Translations under genes and position numbers: made by a program
Part shown: positions 28,389-40,300 of the stretch, piece by piece
Numbering within the stretch: the first letter of the stretch is position 1
Layout: the number at the start of each line of letters is the position of its first letter
Origin: Eleftheria terrae
Lineage (GTDB): Bacteria > Pseudomonadota > Gammaproteobacteria > Burkholderiales > Burkholderiaceae_C
DNA length: 64,000 nucleotides
Direction: 5' to 3'
NCBI RefSeq assembly: GCF_030419005.1
Contig: NZ_CP106952.1
Location: forward strand, 682,001 to 746,000
Notes under the pieces: model-generated
Told to the model about the DNA's origin: nothing
Seen by the model: the letters and a program-made list of their open reading frames with translations, nothing else
The model's database searches: none

Positions 28389-31300
28389 ATGAAGTCACCC
28401 ACGCTCAAACAGTTGTCCGCCGCCGACCGTGAACGCCTGCTGAAGCTGGCCGAGGCGGTCAAGCCGCGGCGCGCCGCCGCCGTGCCGCCGCCGCTGGTGG
28501 CCGGGCCGCGCGGGGAGCGGGTGCCGCTGTCGTTTGCGCAGCAGCGCCTGTGGTTCCTGGCGCAGATGGAGGGCGGCAGCCAGGCCTACCACCTGGCGGT
28601 GGCACTGCGGCTGCGCGGCCGGCTGGAGAGGGAGGCGCTGAGCGCCGCGCTCGGCCGGCTGGTGGACCGCCACGAAAGCCTGCGCACCCGCTTCGAGCTG
28701 GACGGCGAGCAGCCGGTGCAGCGCATCGACCCGCCCGGCGGCGGCTTTGCACTGCACGAGCACGACCTGCGCGACCACCCGCAGCCCGAAGCGGAACTCG
28801 ACCGCCTGCGCGCCGAGGAGGCCGCTGCGGCCTTCGACCTCGCGGCCGGTCCGCTGGTGCGTGGCCGCCTGGTGGTGCTGGCCGACAGCGAGCAGGTGCT
28901 GCTCGTGACGCTGCACCACATCGTGGCTGACGGCTGGTCGCTGGGCGTCTTCGTGCAGGAGCTGTGGACGCTGTACGAAGCCTTCCGCCAGGGCCGGCCC
29001 GACCCGCTGCCGCCGCTGCCGCTGCAGTACGCCGACCATGCCCTGTGGCAGCGCCGCTGGCTGGCAGGCGACACCCTGCAGGCCCAGGCCGCCTACTGGC
29101 GCGAGCGGCTGCAAGGCGCACCGGCCCTGCTGGAGCTGCCGACCGACCGGCCGCGCCCGGCCGAGCAGCGCTTCGAGGGCGCCAGCCTCGACTTCGTGCT
29201 CGACGAGCAGGACACCGCGGCCTTGAAGGCCCTGGCCCAGCGCCACGGCGTCACGCTGTTCATGGTGCTGCTGGCCGGCTGGGCGGTGCTGCTGGCGCGC
29301 CTGTCGGGGCAGGACGACGTGGTGGTCGGCACCCCGGTGGCCAACCGCCAGCGGGCCGAGGTGGAGGGCCTGGTCGGCCTCTTCGTCAACACCCTCGCGC
29401 TGCGGCTGGACCTGTCCGGCGCGCCGGCCACCGCCGAGCTGCTGCAACGCGTCAAGGCCCGCGCGCTGGAGGCGCAGCAGCACCAGCAGCTGCCGTTCGA
29501 GCAAGTGGTGGAGGCGGTGCGGCCGCCGCGCAGCCTGTCGCACTCGCCGCTGTTCCAGACCCTGTTCAGCTGGCAGGCCGGTGGCGCGGCCGCGGCATCC
29601 GGCATCACCTTGCCCGGGCTGCAGGTGCAGCCCTTGGCATCGCCGCAGCAGACGGCCCAGTTCGACCTCACGCTGACGCTGGCCGAGGCCGGGCCGCGGC
29701 TGGAAGGCAGCCTGGAATACGCCACCGCCTTGTTCGATGCCGCCACCGTGCAACGCCATGCCGGCTACCTGCGCCGCCTGCTGCAAGGCATGGCCGAGGA
29801 CGACGGCCGGCCGGTGCACCGCCTGCCGCTGCTGGAGGCCGGCGAGCGACAGCGCCTGTTGCACGACTGGAACCCGCCGCCCGCGCCGGAGCCCGCGCAC
29901 GCCTGCCTGCATGAGTGGGTGGAGGCACGCGCAGTGCAGGCGCCTGATGCAGTGGCGGTGGAGCAGGACGGCCGCTCGCTCTCCTATGCCGAGCTGAACG
30001 CCCGGGCCAACCGCCTGGCGCGCCACCTGGTGGCGCTGGGAGTCGGTGCCGACGCGTGCGTGGCGCTGTGCCTGGAGCGCAGCCCCGAGATGGTGGTGGC
30101 CTGCCTGGCCATTCTGAAGGCCGGTGCCGCCTATGTGCCGCTGGACCCGGCCGCGCCGCGCCAGCGCCTGGCCACGGTGCTGCAGGACTGCGCACCACGC
30201 GCGGTGCTGACCGATGGCCAGGCGGTCGAGCGGGTGGGCGCCGCGCTGGCCGACACCTCGCTCGACCCGCGGGTGATCGACGTGCCGGCCGAGGCCCACC
30301 GCTGGCAGGCCCTGCCGGCCGGCAACCTGGCGCGCAGCGAATCGGGCGCCGCGCCCGGGCGGCTGGCCTATGTCATCTATACCTCCGGCACCACCGGCGT
30401 GCCCAAGGGCGTGATGGTCGAGCACCAGGCGGTGTGCCGCCTGGTGGCGGGCTTCTGCGACCGCCATGGCGTGGGCGCAGGCGACCGGGTGCTGCAGTTC
30501 TCGTCGCCGGCCTTCGACGTCTGCGTCGAGGAGCTGTTCGCCAGCCTGGTGTCCGGCGCCACGCTGGTGCTGCGCACCGAGGCCTGGCTCGGCGGCGCGG
30601 CCGAGTTCTGGGCGGCCTGCACCCGCCACCGCATCACCCTGGCCGACCTGCCGGTGGCCTTCTGGAGCCGGCTGCTGCAGGACGAGCAGGCGGCCCCGCC
30701 GGCCTGCCTGCGCCAGCTGGTGGTGGGCGGCGAGGCAGTGAGCCGGCAGGCGCTGGCGGCCTGGATGGGCCGCGCCGAACCGCGGCCCCGCCTGTGCATT
30801 GCCTACGGCCCGACCGAGGCCACCGTCAATGCGACGATGCATGAGCCGGCCGCCGATGCGTCGGACTGGGCCTGCATCGGCCGCCCGCTGCCCCACACCC
30901 GGATCTACCTGCTGGATGCGCATGGTGAGCCGGTGCCCCCCGGCACGGTAGGCGAGATCCACATCGGCGGCGCACAGCTGGCGCGTGGCTACCTGCACCA
31001 GCCGGAGCTCACCCGTGAGCGTTTCCTGCCCGACCCGCATGCGGGCGAAGCCGGCGCCCGCATGTACAAGACCGGCGACCTGGCCCGCCACCGGGCCGAC
31101 GGCAGCCTGGAGTTCGTCGGGCGCAACGACTTCCAAGTGAAGATCCGCGGCTTCCGGGTCGAGCTGCAGGAGATCGAAGCCCAGCTGGCCCGCCACCCCG
31201 CGGTGCGGGAGGCGGTGGTGCTGGCCCGGCGCGATGGCGGCGGCGAACCGCGGCTGGTGGCCTACTACACCGCCGCTGGCGAAGCGGTGGCGCCGCAGCA

Positions 31301-34300
31301 GCTGCGTGCCGCCCTGCAAGACACGCTGCCGGACTACATGGTGCCGGCCGCCTACGTCGCGCTGCCGGCGCTGCCGCTGTCGGCCGGCGGCAAGGTGGAC
31401 CGCCAGGCGCTGCCGGTGCCCGAGCCGCAGGCCTGGGGCGTGCGCGCCGACGACCCGCCGGTGGGCGAGGTGGAAACCCGCCTGGCCCGCCTCTGGTGCG
31501 AGCTGCTGCAGCTGGAGCGGGTGGGCCGGCATGACAACTTCTTCGAGCTGGGCGGCCATTCGCTGCTGGCGGTGAGCCTGGTCGAGCGCATGCGGCGCGA
31601 GGGCCTGCACGCCGACGTGCGCCTGCTGTTCGCCAGCCCCACGCTGGCGGCCCTGGCCGCCGCGCTTGGCGAGCAAGGGCGGCCGGTGGTGGTGCCGCCC
31701 AACCGCATCCCGGCGGGCGCCCAGGACATCACCCCGGACATGCTGGCGCTGGTGCAGCTGACGCCGGCCGCCATCGAGGCGGTGGTGTCCAGCGTGCCGG
31801 GCGGTGCCGCCAATGTGCAGGACATCTACCCGCTGGCCCCGCTGCAGCAGGGCATCCTGTTCCACTACCTGATGTCGGAGCGGGGCGACCCCTACCTGCT
31901 CAACGCCCAGTACGCCTTCGACAGCCGGGCCCAGCTCGACCGCTACCTGCAGGCCCTGCGGCAGGTCATCGCGCGGCACGACATCCTGCGCACGGCGGTG
32001 TGGTGGGAGCGCCTGCCCGAGCCGGTGCAGGTGGTCTGGCGCGATGCACCGCTGGAGGTGGAGGAGGTCGAGATCGACCCGGCCGGCGCCGATGCAGCCA
32101 CCCAGCTGCTGCAGCGCTTCGACCCCCGGCGCATGCGCCTGGACATCCGCCGTGCGCCGCTGATGAAGGTGCTGGTGGCGCACGACCCGGCCCACGGGCG
32201 CTGGCTGCTGCTGCTGATCGAGCACCACCTGCTGGGCGACCACGGCACGCTGGACGTGATGCAGCGCGAGATCCAGGCCTGCCTGCAGGGCGAGGCCGAC
32301 CGGCTGCCCGCGCCGCTGCCCTTCCGCAACTTCGTCGCCCAGGCCCGGCTGGGCATGAGCGAGGCCGAGCACGAGCGCTTCTTCCGCGAGATGCTGGGCG
32401 ACGTCGACAGCCCGACCGCACCCTACGGGCTCACCGACGTGCTGGGCGACGGCCTGGGCATCGTGCAGGCCCGCCAGCTGCTGGACGCCACGCTGGCAGC
32501 CCGGCTGCGCGAGCAGGCCCGGGCGCTGGGCGCCAGCCCGGCGGCGCTGTTCCATGTGGCCTATGCGCTGGTGCTGGCCCGCCTGTCGGGCCGCGACGAC
32601 GTGGTGTTCGGCACCCTGCTGCTCGGCCGCCTCAGCGCCAGCGGGGAGGCCGACCGCATGCTGGGCCTGTTCATCAACACCCTGCCCATCCGCATCCGCC
32701 TGGGCGAGGCGGCTGTTGACGCCACCGTGCGCACCACCCAGCGCCTGCTGGCCGAGCTGATGCGGCACGAGCATGCGCCGCTGGCGCTGGCCCAGCGCTG
32801 CAGCGGCGTGGCGGCCCCGGCGCCGCTGTTCAGCGCCTTGCTGAACTACCGGCACAGCGTGGTGGAGGCCGGGGTGGAGGCTGAGCGCCAGGCGTCGGGC
32901 GGCATCGAATTCCTCGGCGGCGAGGAACGCAGCAACTATCCCTTCACCGTGGACGTGGACGACCTGGGCGAGGGCTTTGGCCTGACCGCCCAGTTGCCGG
33001 TCGGCTGCGATCCCGAGCGGGTCTGCGCGCTGCTGCAGGCGGCGGTGGGCCGCCTGGTCGACACCCTTGCCCAGGCGCCCGCGACCCCGGCAGCCGAGCT
33101 GGACGTGCTGCCGGCCGACGAACGCCACCGGCTGCTGCACGGCTGGAATGCGGACGCCGCCATGCCGTGGCCGCCGCAGTGCGTGCACGAGCTGTTCGAG
33201 GCCCAGGCGGCCCGCACGCCGGAGGCGGTCGCGCTGGTGCACGAGGGGCGGCAGCTGAGCTACCGCGAGCTGGACGCCCGGGCCGATGCGCTGGCCGCCC
33301 ACCTGGGCCGGCTCGGTGTGGGCCCGCGGGCCCTGGTGGCGGTGTGCGCCGAACGCAATGTCGAGATGGTGGTGGCGGTGCTGGCCACCCTGAAGGCCGG
33401 CGCGGCCTACGTGCCGCTGGACCCGGCCTATCCGCCGCAGCGCCTGGCCTACATGCTGGAAGACGCCCGGCCGGCCGCGATGCTGCTGGCCGCCACGCTG
33501 CCGCCGGCCATGGACCGCCAGCTGCGCGACGCGCTGGCCCGCGGCCAGGCGGGCGCGGTGGTGGTCGACCTGCAGGCAGGCGGCTGGCCGGCGGCTGACG
33601 CGGCCCGCTGCGCCGTGCGCGCCCGGCCGTCCGACCTGGCCTATGTGATGTACACCTCCGGCTCCACCGGTGCGCCCAAGGGCGTGATGGTGGAGCACCG
33701 CAACGTCTGCAACTACATCACCGCGCTGGCCGCGCGCTGCGGGCTGGGGCCGCACGACCGGCTGCTGCAGTTCGCCTCGCTGAGCTTCGACGCCTCGGCC
33801 GAGGAGATCTTCGGTGCCCTGCTGTCCGGCGCCACCCTGCTGCTGCGCACCGACGCCTGGCTGGCCGACGCGCCGCAGTTCTGGCAGCTGTGCGAGGCGC
33901 ACCGGGTGACGGTGCTCGACCTGCCGACCCGCTTCTGGCAGCAGATGAGCGAGGACCCGGCGCAGGCGCTGCCGCCCTGCGTGCGGCTGGTCATCATCGC
34001 CGGCGAGGCGGTCGAGCCGCGGGCCCTGCAGCGCTGGCTGGAGCGCGCCGGCCACCGGCCGCGACTGCTGAACGCCTACGGCCCGACCGAGACGACGATG
34101 ATCGTCTGCGCCCACGAGCCCGAGCCGGGCGGCCCTGCGCCGCTGGCCATCGGCCGGCCGCTCGCCAACAACCGGCTCTACCTGCTCGACGGCCGCGGCC
34201 GGCCGGTGCCGGTGGGCGTGGCGGGCGAGATCCATGTGGGCGGGGCCCAGGTGGCGCGCGGCTACCTGGGGCGCGCCGCGCTCACCGCCGAGCGCTTCGT

Positions 34301-37300
34301 GCAGGACCCCTACAGCGCGGACGCCGGCGCCCGCATGTACCGCACCGGCGACCTGGGCCGCTGGCGGGCCGACGGCCTGCTGGAGTTCCTCGGCCGCAAC
34401 GACGAGCAGGTCAAGATCCGCGGCTTCCGCATCGAGCCCGGCGAGGTCGAGGCCCGGCTGCTGCAGCACCCCGGCGTGGGCGAGGCGGTGGTGCTGGCGC
34501 GGCCGGACCGCCGCGGCGACATGGGGCTGGTGGCGTACTACACCGCCGCCTCGTCCGTGGCGCCCGCGGCCGCGGAGCTGCAGGCCCACCTGGCGGCAAG
34601 CCTGCCCGAGTACATGGTGCCGGCGGCCTTCGTGGCGCTGCCGGCGCTGCCGCTCGGCCCGAGCGGCAAGCTCGACCGCAAGGCCCTGCCCGAGCCCGGG
34701 GCCGATGCCTACGCCAGTGGGGAGCACGAGGCCCCGGCCAGCCCGCTGGAAGACACGCTCGCCCGGCTGTGGGCCGAGGTGCTCAAGGTCGAGCGGGTCG
34801 GCCGGCATGACGACTTCTTCCGCCTGGGCGGCCATTCGCTGCTGGCCATCAGCCTGGTGGAGCGGCTGCGCCGCGTCGGCCTGCAGACCGACGTGCGCAC
34901 CCTGTTCACCGCGCCCACCGTGGCCGGCCTGGCCGCGGTGGTGGCCCGCGGGCAGGCGCCTGCGCCGGTGGCGGCCGCGCGCATTCCTGCGCACTGCAGC
35001 GAGATCGTCCCGGAGATGCTCGACCTGGTGGCCCTGTCGCCAGCCGAGATCGCCCGCGTGGTGGCGGCGGTGCCCGGCGGCGCCGCCAATGTGCAGGACA
35101 TCTACCCCCTGGCGCCGCTGCAGGAAGGCATCCTCTTCCACCACCTGATGGATGGCGAAGGCGATGTCTACCTGACGCCGGTGGCCTTCAGCTTCGACCG
35201 GCGCGAGCGGCTCGACCGTTTCCTCACCGCCCTGCAATGGGTGGTGGACCGCCACGACATCCTGCGGACCGCCGTGCTGTGGGACGGGCTGCCCGAGCCG
35301 GTGCAGGTGGTGTGGCGGCGGGCGCCGCTGCGGGTGGCCGAGGTGGCGCTGGACGCCGCCGGCGGGGACGTGCTGGCCCAGCTGCAGGCGCGCTTCGATC
35401 CGCGCCGCCACCGCATCGACCTGCGGCGCGCCCCGATGATGGAGCTGGTGGTGGCGGCCGACCCGGCGCACGACCGCTGGCTGCTGCTGATGCTGGAGCA
35501 CCACCTGCTGGGCGACCACACCACGCTGGAGGTGGTGCAGCAGGAGATCCAGGCCCACCTGCTCGGCTGTACGGCCGAGCTGCCGGCGCCGGTGCCGTTC
35601 CGCGATTTTGTCGTGCAGGCCCGCCAGGGCGTCCCGACCGAGGAGCACGAGGCCTTCTTCCGGCAGATGCTGCAGGGCGTGTCGGAGCCCACCGCGCCCT
35701 TCGACCTGGGCGAGCTGCCGGGCGCAGCCGATACGCTGGCCCAGGGCCGGTTGCCGCTGGACGGCGGGCTGGCGCTGCGCCTGCGGGCCGCGGCCCGGCA
35801 GCTGGGCTGCAGTGCCGCGAGCCTGTGCCACCTGGCCTGGGCGCTGGTGCTGGGCCGCCTGTCGGGCCGCGACGACGTGGTCTTTGGCACCGTGCTGTTC
35901 GGCCGGCTGCAGGGCGCGGCAGGGTCAGGCCAGGGCCTGGGCATGTTCATCAACACCCTGCCGCTGCGCCTGTCGCTGGGCGAGGCGGGCGCAGCCGACG
36001 CCGCCCGCCGCACCCATGCGTTGCTGACGCAGCTGCTGCGTCACGAGCATGCGCCGCTGGCCCTGGCGCAGCGCTGCAGCGGCATCGCGGCGCCGGCACC
36101 GCTGTTCACGACGCTGCTCAACTACCGCCATGGCGCCGTCGAGCCGGCGGCTGGCGAGGCAGCGGCCGAGCAGGCCTGGGCGGGTGTGGGTTTCCTCGGC
36201 GGCGAGGAGCGCACCCACTATCCGCTCACGCTGTCGGTGGACGACTTCGGCACGCTGGGCTTCGAGCTGACGGTGCAGGTCCGCCTGCCGCATGAGCCGC
36301 AGCGCCTGTGCGAGCAGATGCAGGCCGCACTCGGCAGCCTGGTGGCCGCGCTGGAGCAGGCGCCGGCCACGCCGCTGTCGCAGCTCGATGTGCTGCCCGC
36401 GGCTGAGCGGCAGGCGCTGCTGGTCGACTGGAACCGCACGGCGGTGCCGGTGCCGCACGACCGCTGCCTGCACGAGCTGATCGAATCTCGCGTGGCACGC
36501 ACGCCGGATGCACCGGCGCTGGTGCAGGGCGACCAGGTGCTGAGCTATGCAGAGATGAATGCGGAGGCCAACCGGCTGGCGCGGCGGCTGCGGCAGCTGG
36601 GCGTGCTGCCGGATGCGCGGGTGGGCCTCTGCCTGCCGCGCGGGCCGCAGATGGCGGTGGCGGTGCTGGCGGTGCTGAAGGCCGGTGGCGCCTATGTGCC
36701 GCTGGACGCGAGCTACCCGCCGCAACGGCTGCAGCACATGCTGCAGGACAGCGCGCCGGTGGTGCTGCTGTGGCAGTGCGGCCTGCCGGACACGGTGGCC
36801 CGGGTGCTCAAGCAGGGGGCGCCCGGCGCCACGCTGCTGGCTCTCGACGCCGACCGAGGCCAATGGCAGGGCGAGCCCGCCGACAACCTGCCGCGCGAAA
36901 CGGTGGGCCTGCAGCCGCATCACCTGGCCTATGTGGTCTACACCTCCGGCTCGACCGGGCTGCCCAAGGGGGTGGCCATCGAGCACCGCGGCACCTGCAA
37001 CCTGGCGCACATCGCCGGCCTGGACATCGGGGCGGACAGCCGGGTGCTGCAGTTCGCCTCCTTCAGCTTCGATGCCTTTGCCTGGGAGCTGGTCACGAGC
37101 CTGAGCCAAGGGGCCAGCCTGCACTTTGCGCCGCCGGGCACGGTGCTGGCGGGCGAGGCGCTGCTGCAGGCGCTGCAGCAGGGCGGCATCAGCCATGTGA
37201 CGCTGCCGCCGGCGGTGCTGGCAGGGCTGCCGGCCACGGCGACGCTGGCACCGGTGAGCACGCTGGTGCTGGCGGGCGAGGCGGCGTCGCCCGCGCTGGT

Positions 37301-40300
37301 GCAGCGCTGGGGCGAGGGCCGGCGGGTGATCAATGCCTACGGGCCGAGCGAGACCACGGTGTGCGCGACGATGCACCGGTGCGGAGGCCCGCTGCAGCAC
37401 AGCGTGCCGATCGGCCGGCCGATCGCCAACACGCGCATCTACCTGCTGGATGGGCAAGGCCGGCCGGTGCCAGTGGGCGTAGCGGGCGAGATCCACATTG
37501 GCGGCGCGCAGCTGGCGCGGGGCTACCTGAACCGGCCGGAGCTGACGGCCGAGCGCTTCGTGAAGGACCCGTTCGTCGACGATCCGCAAGCGCGGATGTA
37601 CAAGACGGGCGACCTGGGCCGGTGGCTGGCGGACGGGACGCTGGAGTTCCTGGGGCGCAACGACCACCAGGTGAAGCTGAGGGGCTTCCGCATCGAGCTG
37701 GGGGAGATCGAGGCGCGGCTGCTGCAGCACGGCGCGGTGCGCGAGGCGGTGGTGCTGGCGCGGGAGGACCAGCCGGGCGACAAGCGGCTGGTGGCCTATG
37801 TGACCTTGAGCAGCGAGGCCAGCGCCGAAGCGCTGAAGCAGCACCTGGCCGCCCAGCTGCCCGAGTACATGGTGCCGGCGGCCTATGTGGTGCTGCCGGA
37901 GCTGCCGCTGACGCCCAACGGCAAGCTCGACCGCCGTGCGCTGCCGCAGCCCGAGGGCGCGGCCTATGTGTCGCGCCGCTACGAGGCGCCGGTCGGCGAG
38001 GTGGAGGCGACGCTGGCGGGCCTGTGGGCCGAGCTGCTGAAGCTGGAGCGGGTGGGGCGGCACGACCACTTCTTCGAGCTGGGCGGGCATTCGCTGCTGG
38101 CGGTGCGGCTGCTGTCGCGGGTGCGGCTGGCGCTGTCGGTGGAGCTGGGGCTGGACGAGCTGTTTCGCCGAGCCACGCCGGCGGCGCTGGCGCAGGCGGT
38201 GCAGGGCGCGGTGCGCAGCGAGCTGCCGCCGATCGAGGCCGGGGCGGCGCAAGCAGGCGGGCCGGTGGCGCTGTCGTTTGCGCAGCAGCGGCTGTGGTTC
38301 CTGGCGCAGATGGAAGGGGCGAGCCGGGCCTACCACCTGCCGCTGGCCTTGAGGCTGGAAGGCGAGCTGGATCGCGGGGCGCTGCGGCGGGCGCTGGACC
38401 GCATCGTGGCGCGGCATGCGGCACTGCGCACGCGCTTCGTGGCGGGGGCGGACGGGCAGCCGGTGCAGGTGGTGGAGGCCGAGGACCGGGGCTGGCCGCT
38501 GCGCGAGCACGACCTGAGCGAGGCCCCCCACGCGGTGCAAGCGCTGGCGCAGGAAGAAGCGCAGCAGGACTTCGAGCTGGAGCGCGGGCCGCTGGTGCGG
38601 GGCCGGCTGGTGAAGCTGGGCGGGCAGGTGCATGTGCTGATGTTGACGCTGCACCACATCGTCACCGACGGCTGGTCGATGGGGGTGCTGCTGCACGAGC
38701 TGTCGGCGCTGTACGGGGCGTATGCGCGCGGCGAGGGGGACCCGCTGGCGGCCCTGCCGATCCAGTACGCCGACTACGCGCAATGGCAGCGGCGCTGGCT
38801 GGGTGGAGCGGTGCAGCAGGAGCAGCTGGCTTACTGGCGGCAGGCGCTGCAAGGTGCCCCGGCCTTGCTGGAGCTGCCCACCGACCGGCCGCGCCCCGCG
38901 CTGCAGGACCACCGTGGCGCCCAGCTGCCGCTGGCCCTCGACGCACCGCTCACGCAGGCGCTGCGGCAACTGGCCCGGCGCCAGGGCGCCACGCTGTTCA
39001 GCACCATGCTGGCTGCCTATGCGGTGCTGCTGAGCCGTTGGTCAGGGCAGTCGGAGGTGGTCATCGGCACCCCGGTGGCCAACCGTGGCCGGGCCGAGCT
39101 GGAGCCGCTGATCGGCTTTTTCGTCAACACCCTGGCGCTGCGGCTGGACCTGTCCGGTGCACCCACGGTCGGCGCGCTGCTGCAGCAGGCCCAGGCCCGC
39201 ACGCTGCAGGCGCAGCAGCACCAGGACCTGCCCTTCGACCAGGTGGTGGAGGCCCTGCGGCCGCCGCGCAGCCTGGCGCACAGCCCGGTCTTCCAGGTGT
39301 CCTTCAACTGGCAGGCCGCCGAGCAGGGCAGCGGCGGCATCGACAGCCCGGCACTGCCCGGCCTGGCGGTGCAGCTGCTCGGCAACGCCAGCGCCAGCAC
39401 GGCCTTCGACCTGACGCTGGACCTGGCCGAGACGGCCGACGGCGGCATCCACGGCGTGATCGAGTACGCCACCGCCTTGTTCGACGCCGCCAGCATCCAG
39501 GCGCTGGCCGAACGCCTGGCCTGCCTGCTGCAGGCCATGGTGGCCGACGAGGCCTGCACGGTGGACCGGCTGCCGCTGCTGCCGGCCGCCGAGCGGCGAC
39601 AGCTGCTGCAGGAGTGGAACCAGACGCAGGCGGCCTATCCGAGGCAGCAGAGCCTGCACGGCCTCATCGAGGCGCAGGCGCGGCGCACGCCGCAGTCGGT
39701 GGCGCTGGTGCACGGCAGCCGATCGCTGAGCTACGCGGCGCTGGACGAGCAGTCGGGCCGGCTGGCCACGCAGCTGCGGCGGCTGGGCGTGCAGGCGGGC
39801 GAGCGGGTGGCGATCTGCGTGGAGCGGGGCGTGGAGATGGTGGTGGGGCTGCTGGCGGTGCTGAAGGCCGGGGCGGCCTATGTGCCGCTGGACCCGGCCT
39901 ACCCGGCCGAGCGGCTGCAGTGGATGTGCGAGGACAGCCGGCCGCGGGTGCTGCTGACGCAGGCCACGGTGGCCGAGGGGCTGAGGCGGCAGGTGCAGGC
40001 GGTGCTGCCGCAGGACGCGACGGTGCTGGACCTGCAGGGGGATGCCGGGCGCTGGGCCGAAGCGCCGGTGCTGGTGGCCGGGCCGCTGGAGCCCGAGGCG
40101 CTGGCCTACGTGATCTACACCTCCGGCTCCACCGGGCGGCCCAAGGGCGTGATGGTGCGCCACCGCGGGGTGGTGAACCTGCTGTGGTCGATGCGCGAGG
40201 CGCTGCAGGTGCAGCAGCAGGACCGGGTGCTGGCGCTGACGACGCTGGCCTTCGACATCGCGGCGCTGGAGCTGTACCTGCCGCTGGTGAGCGGGGGGCG

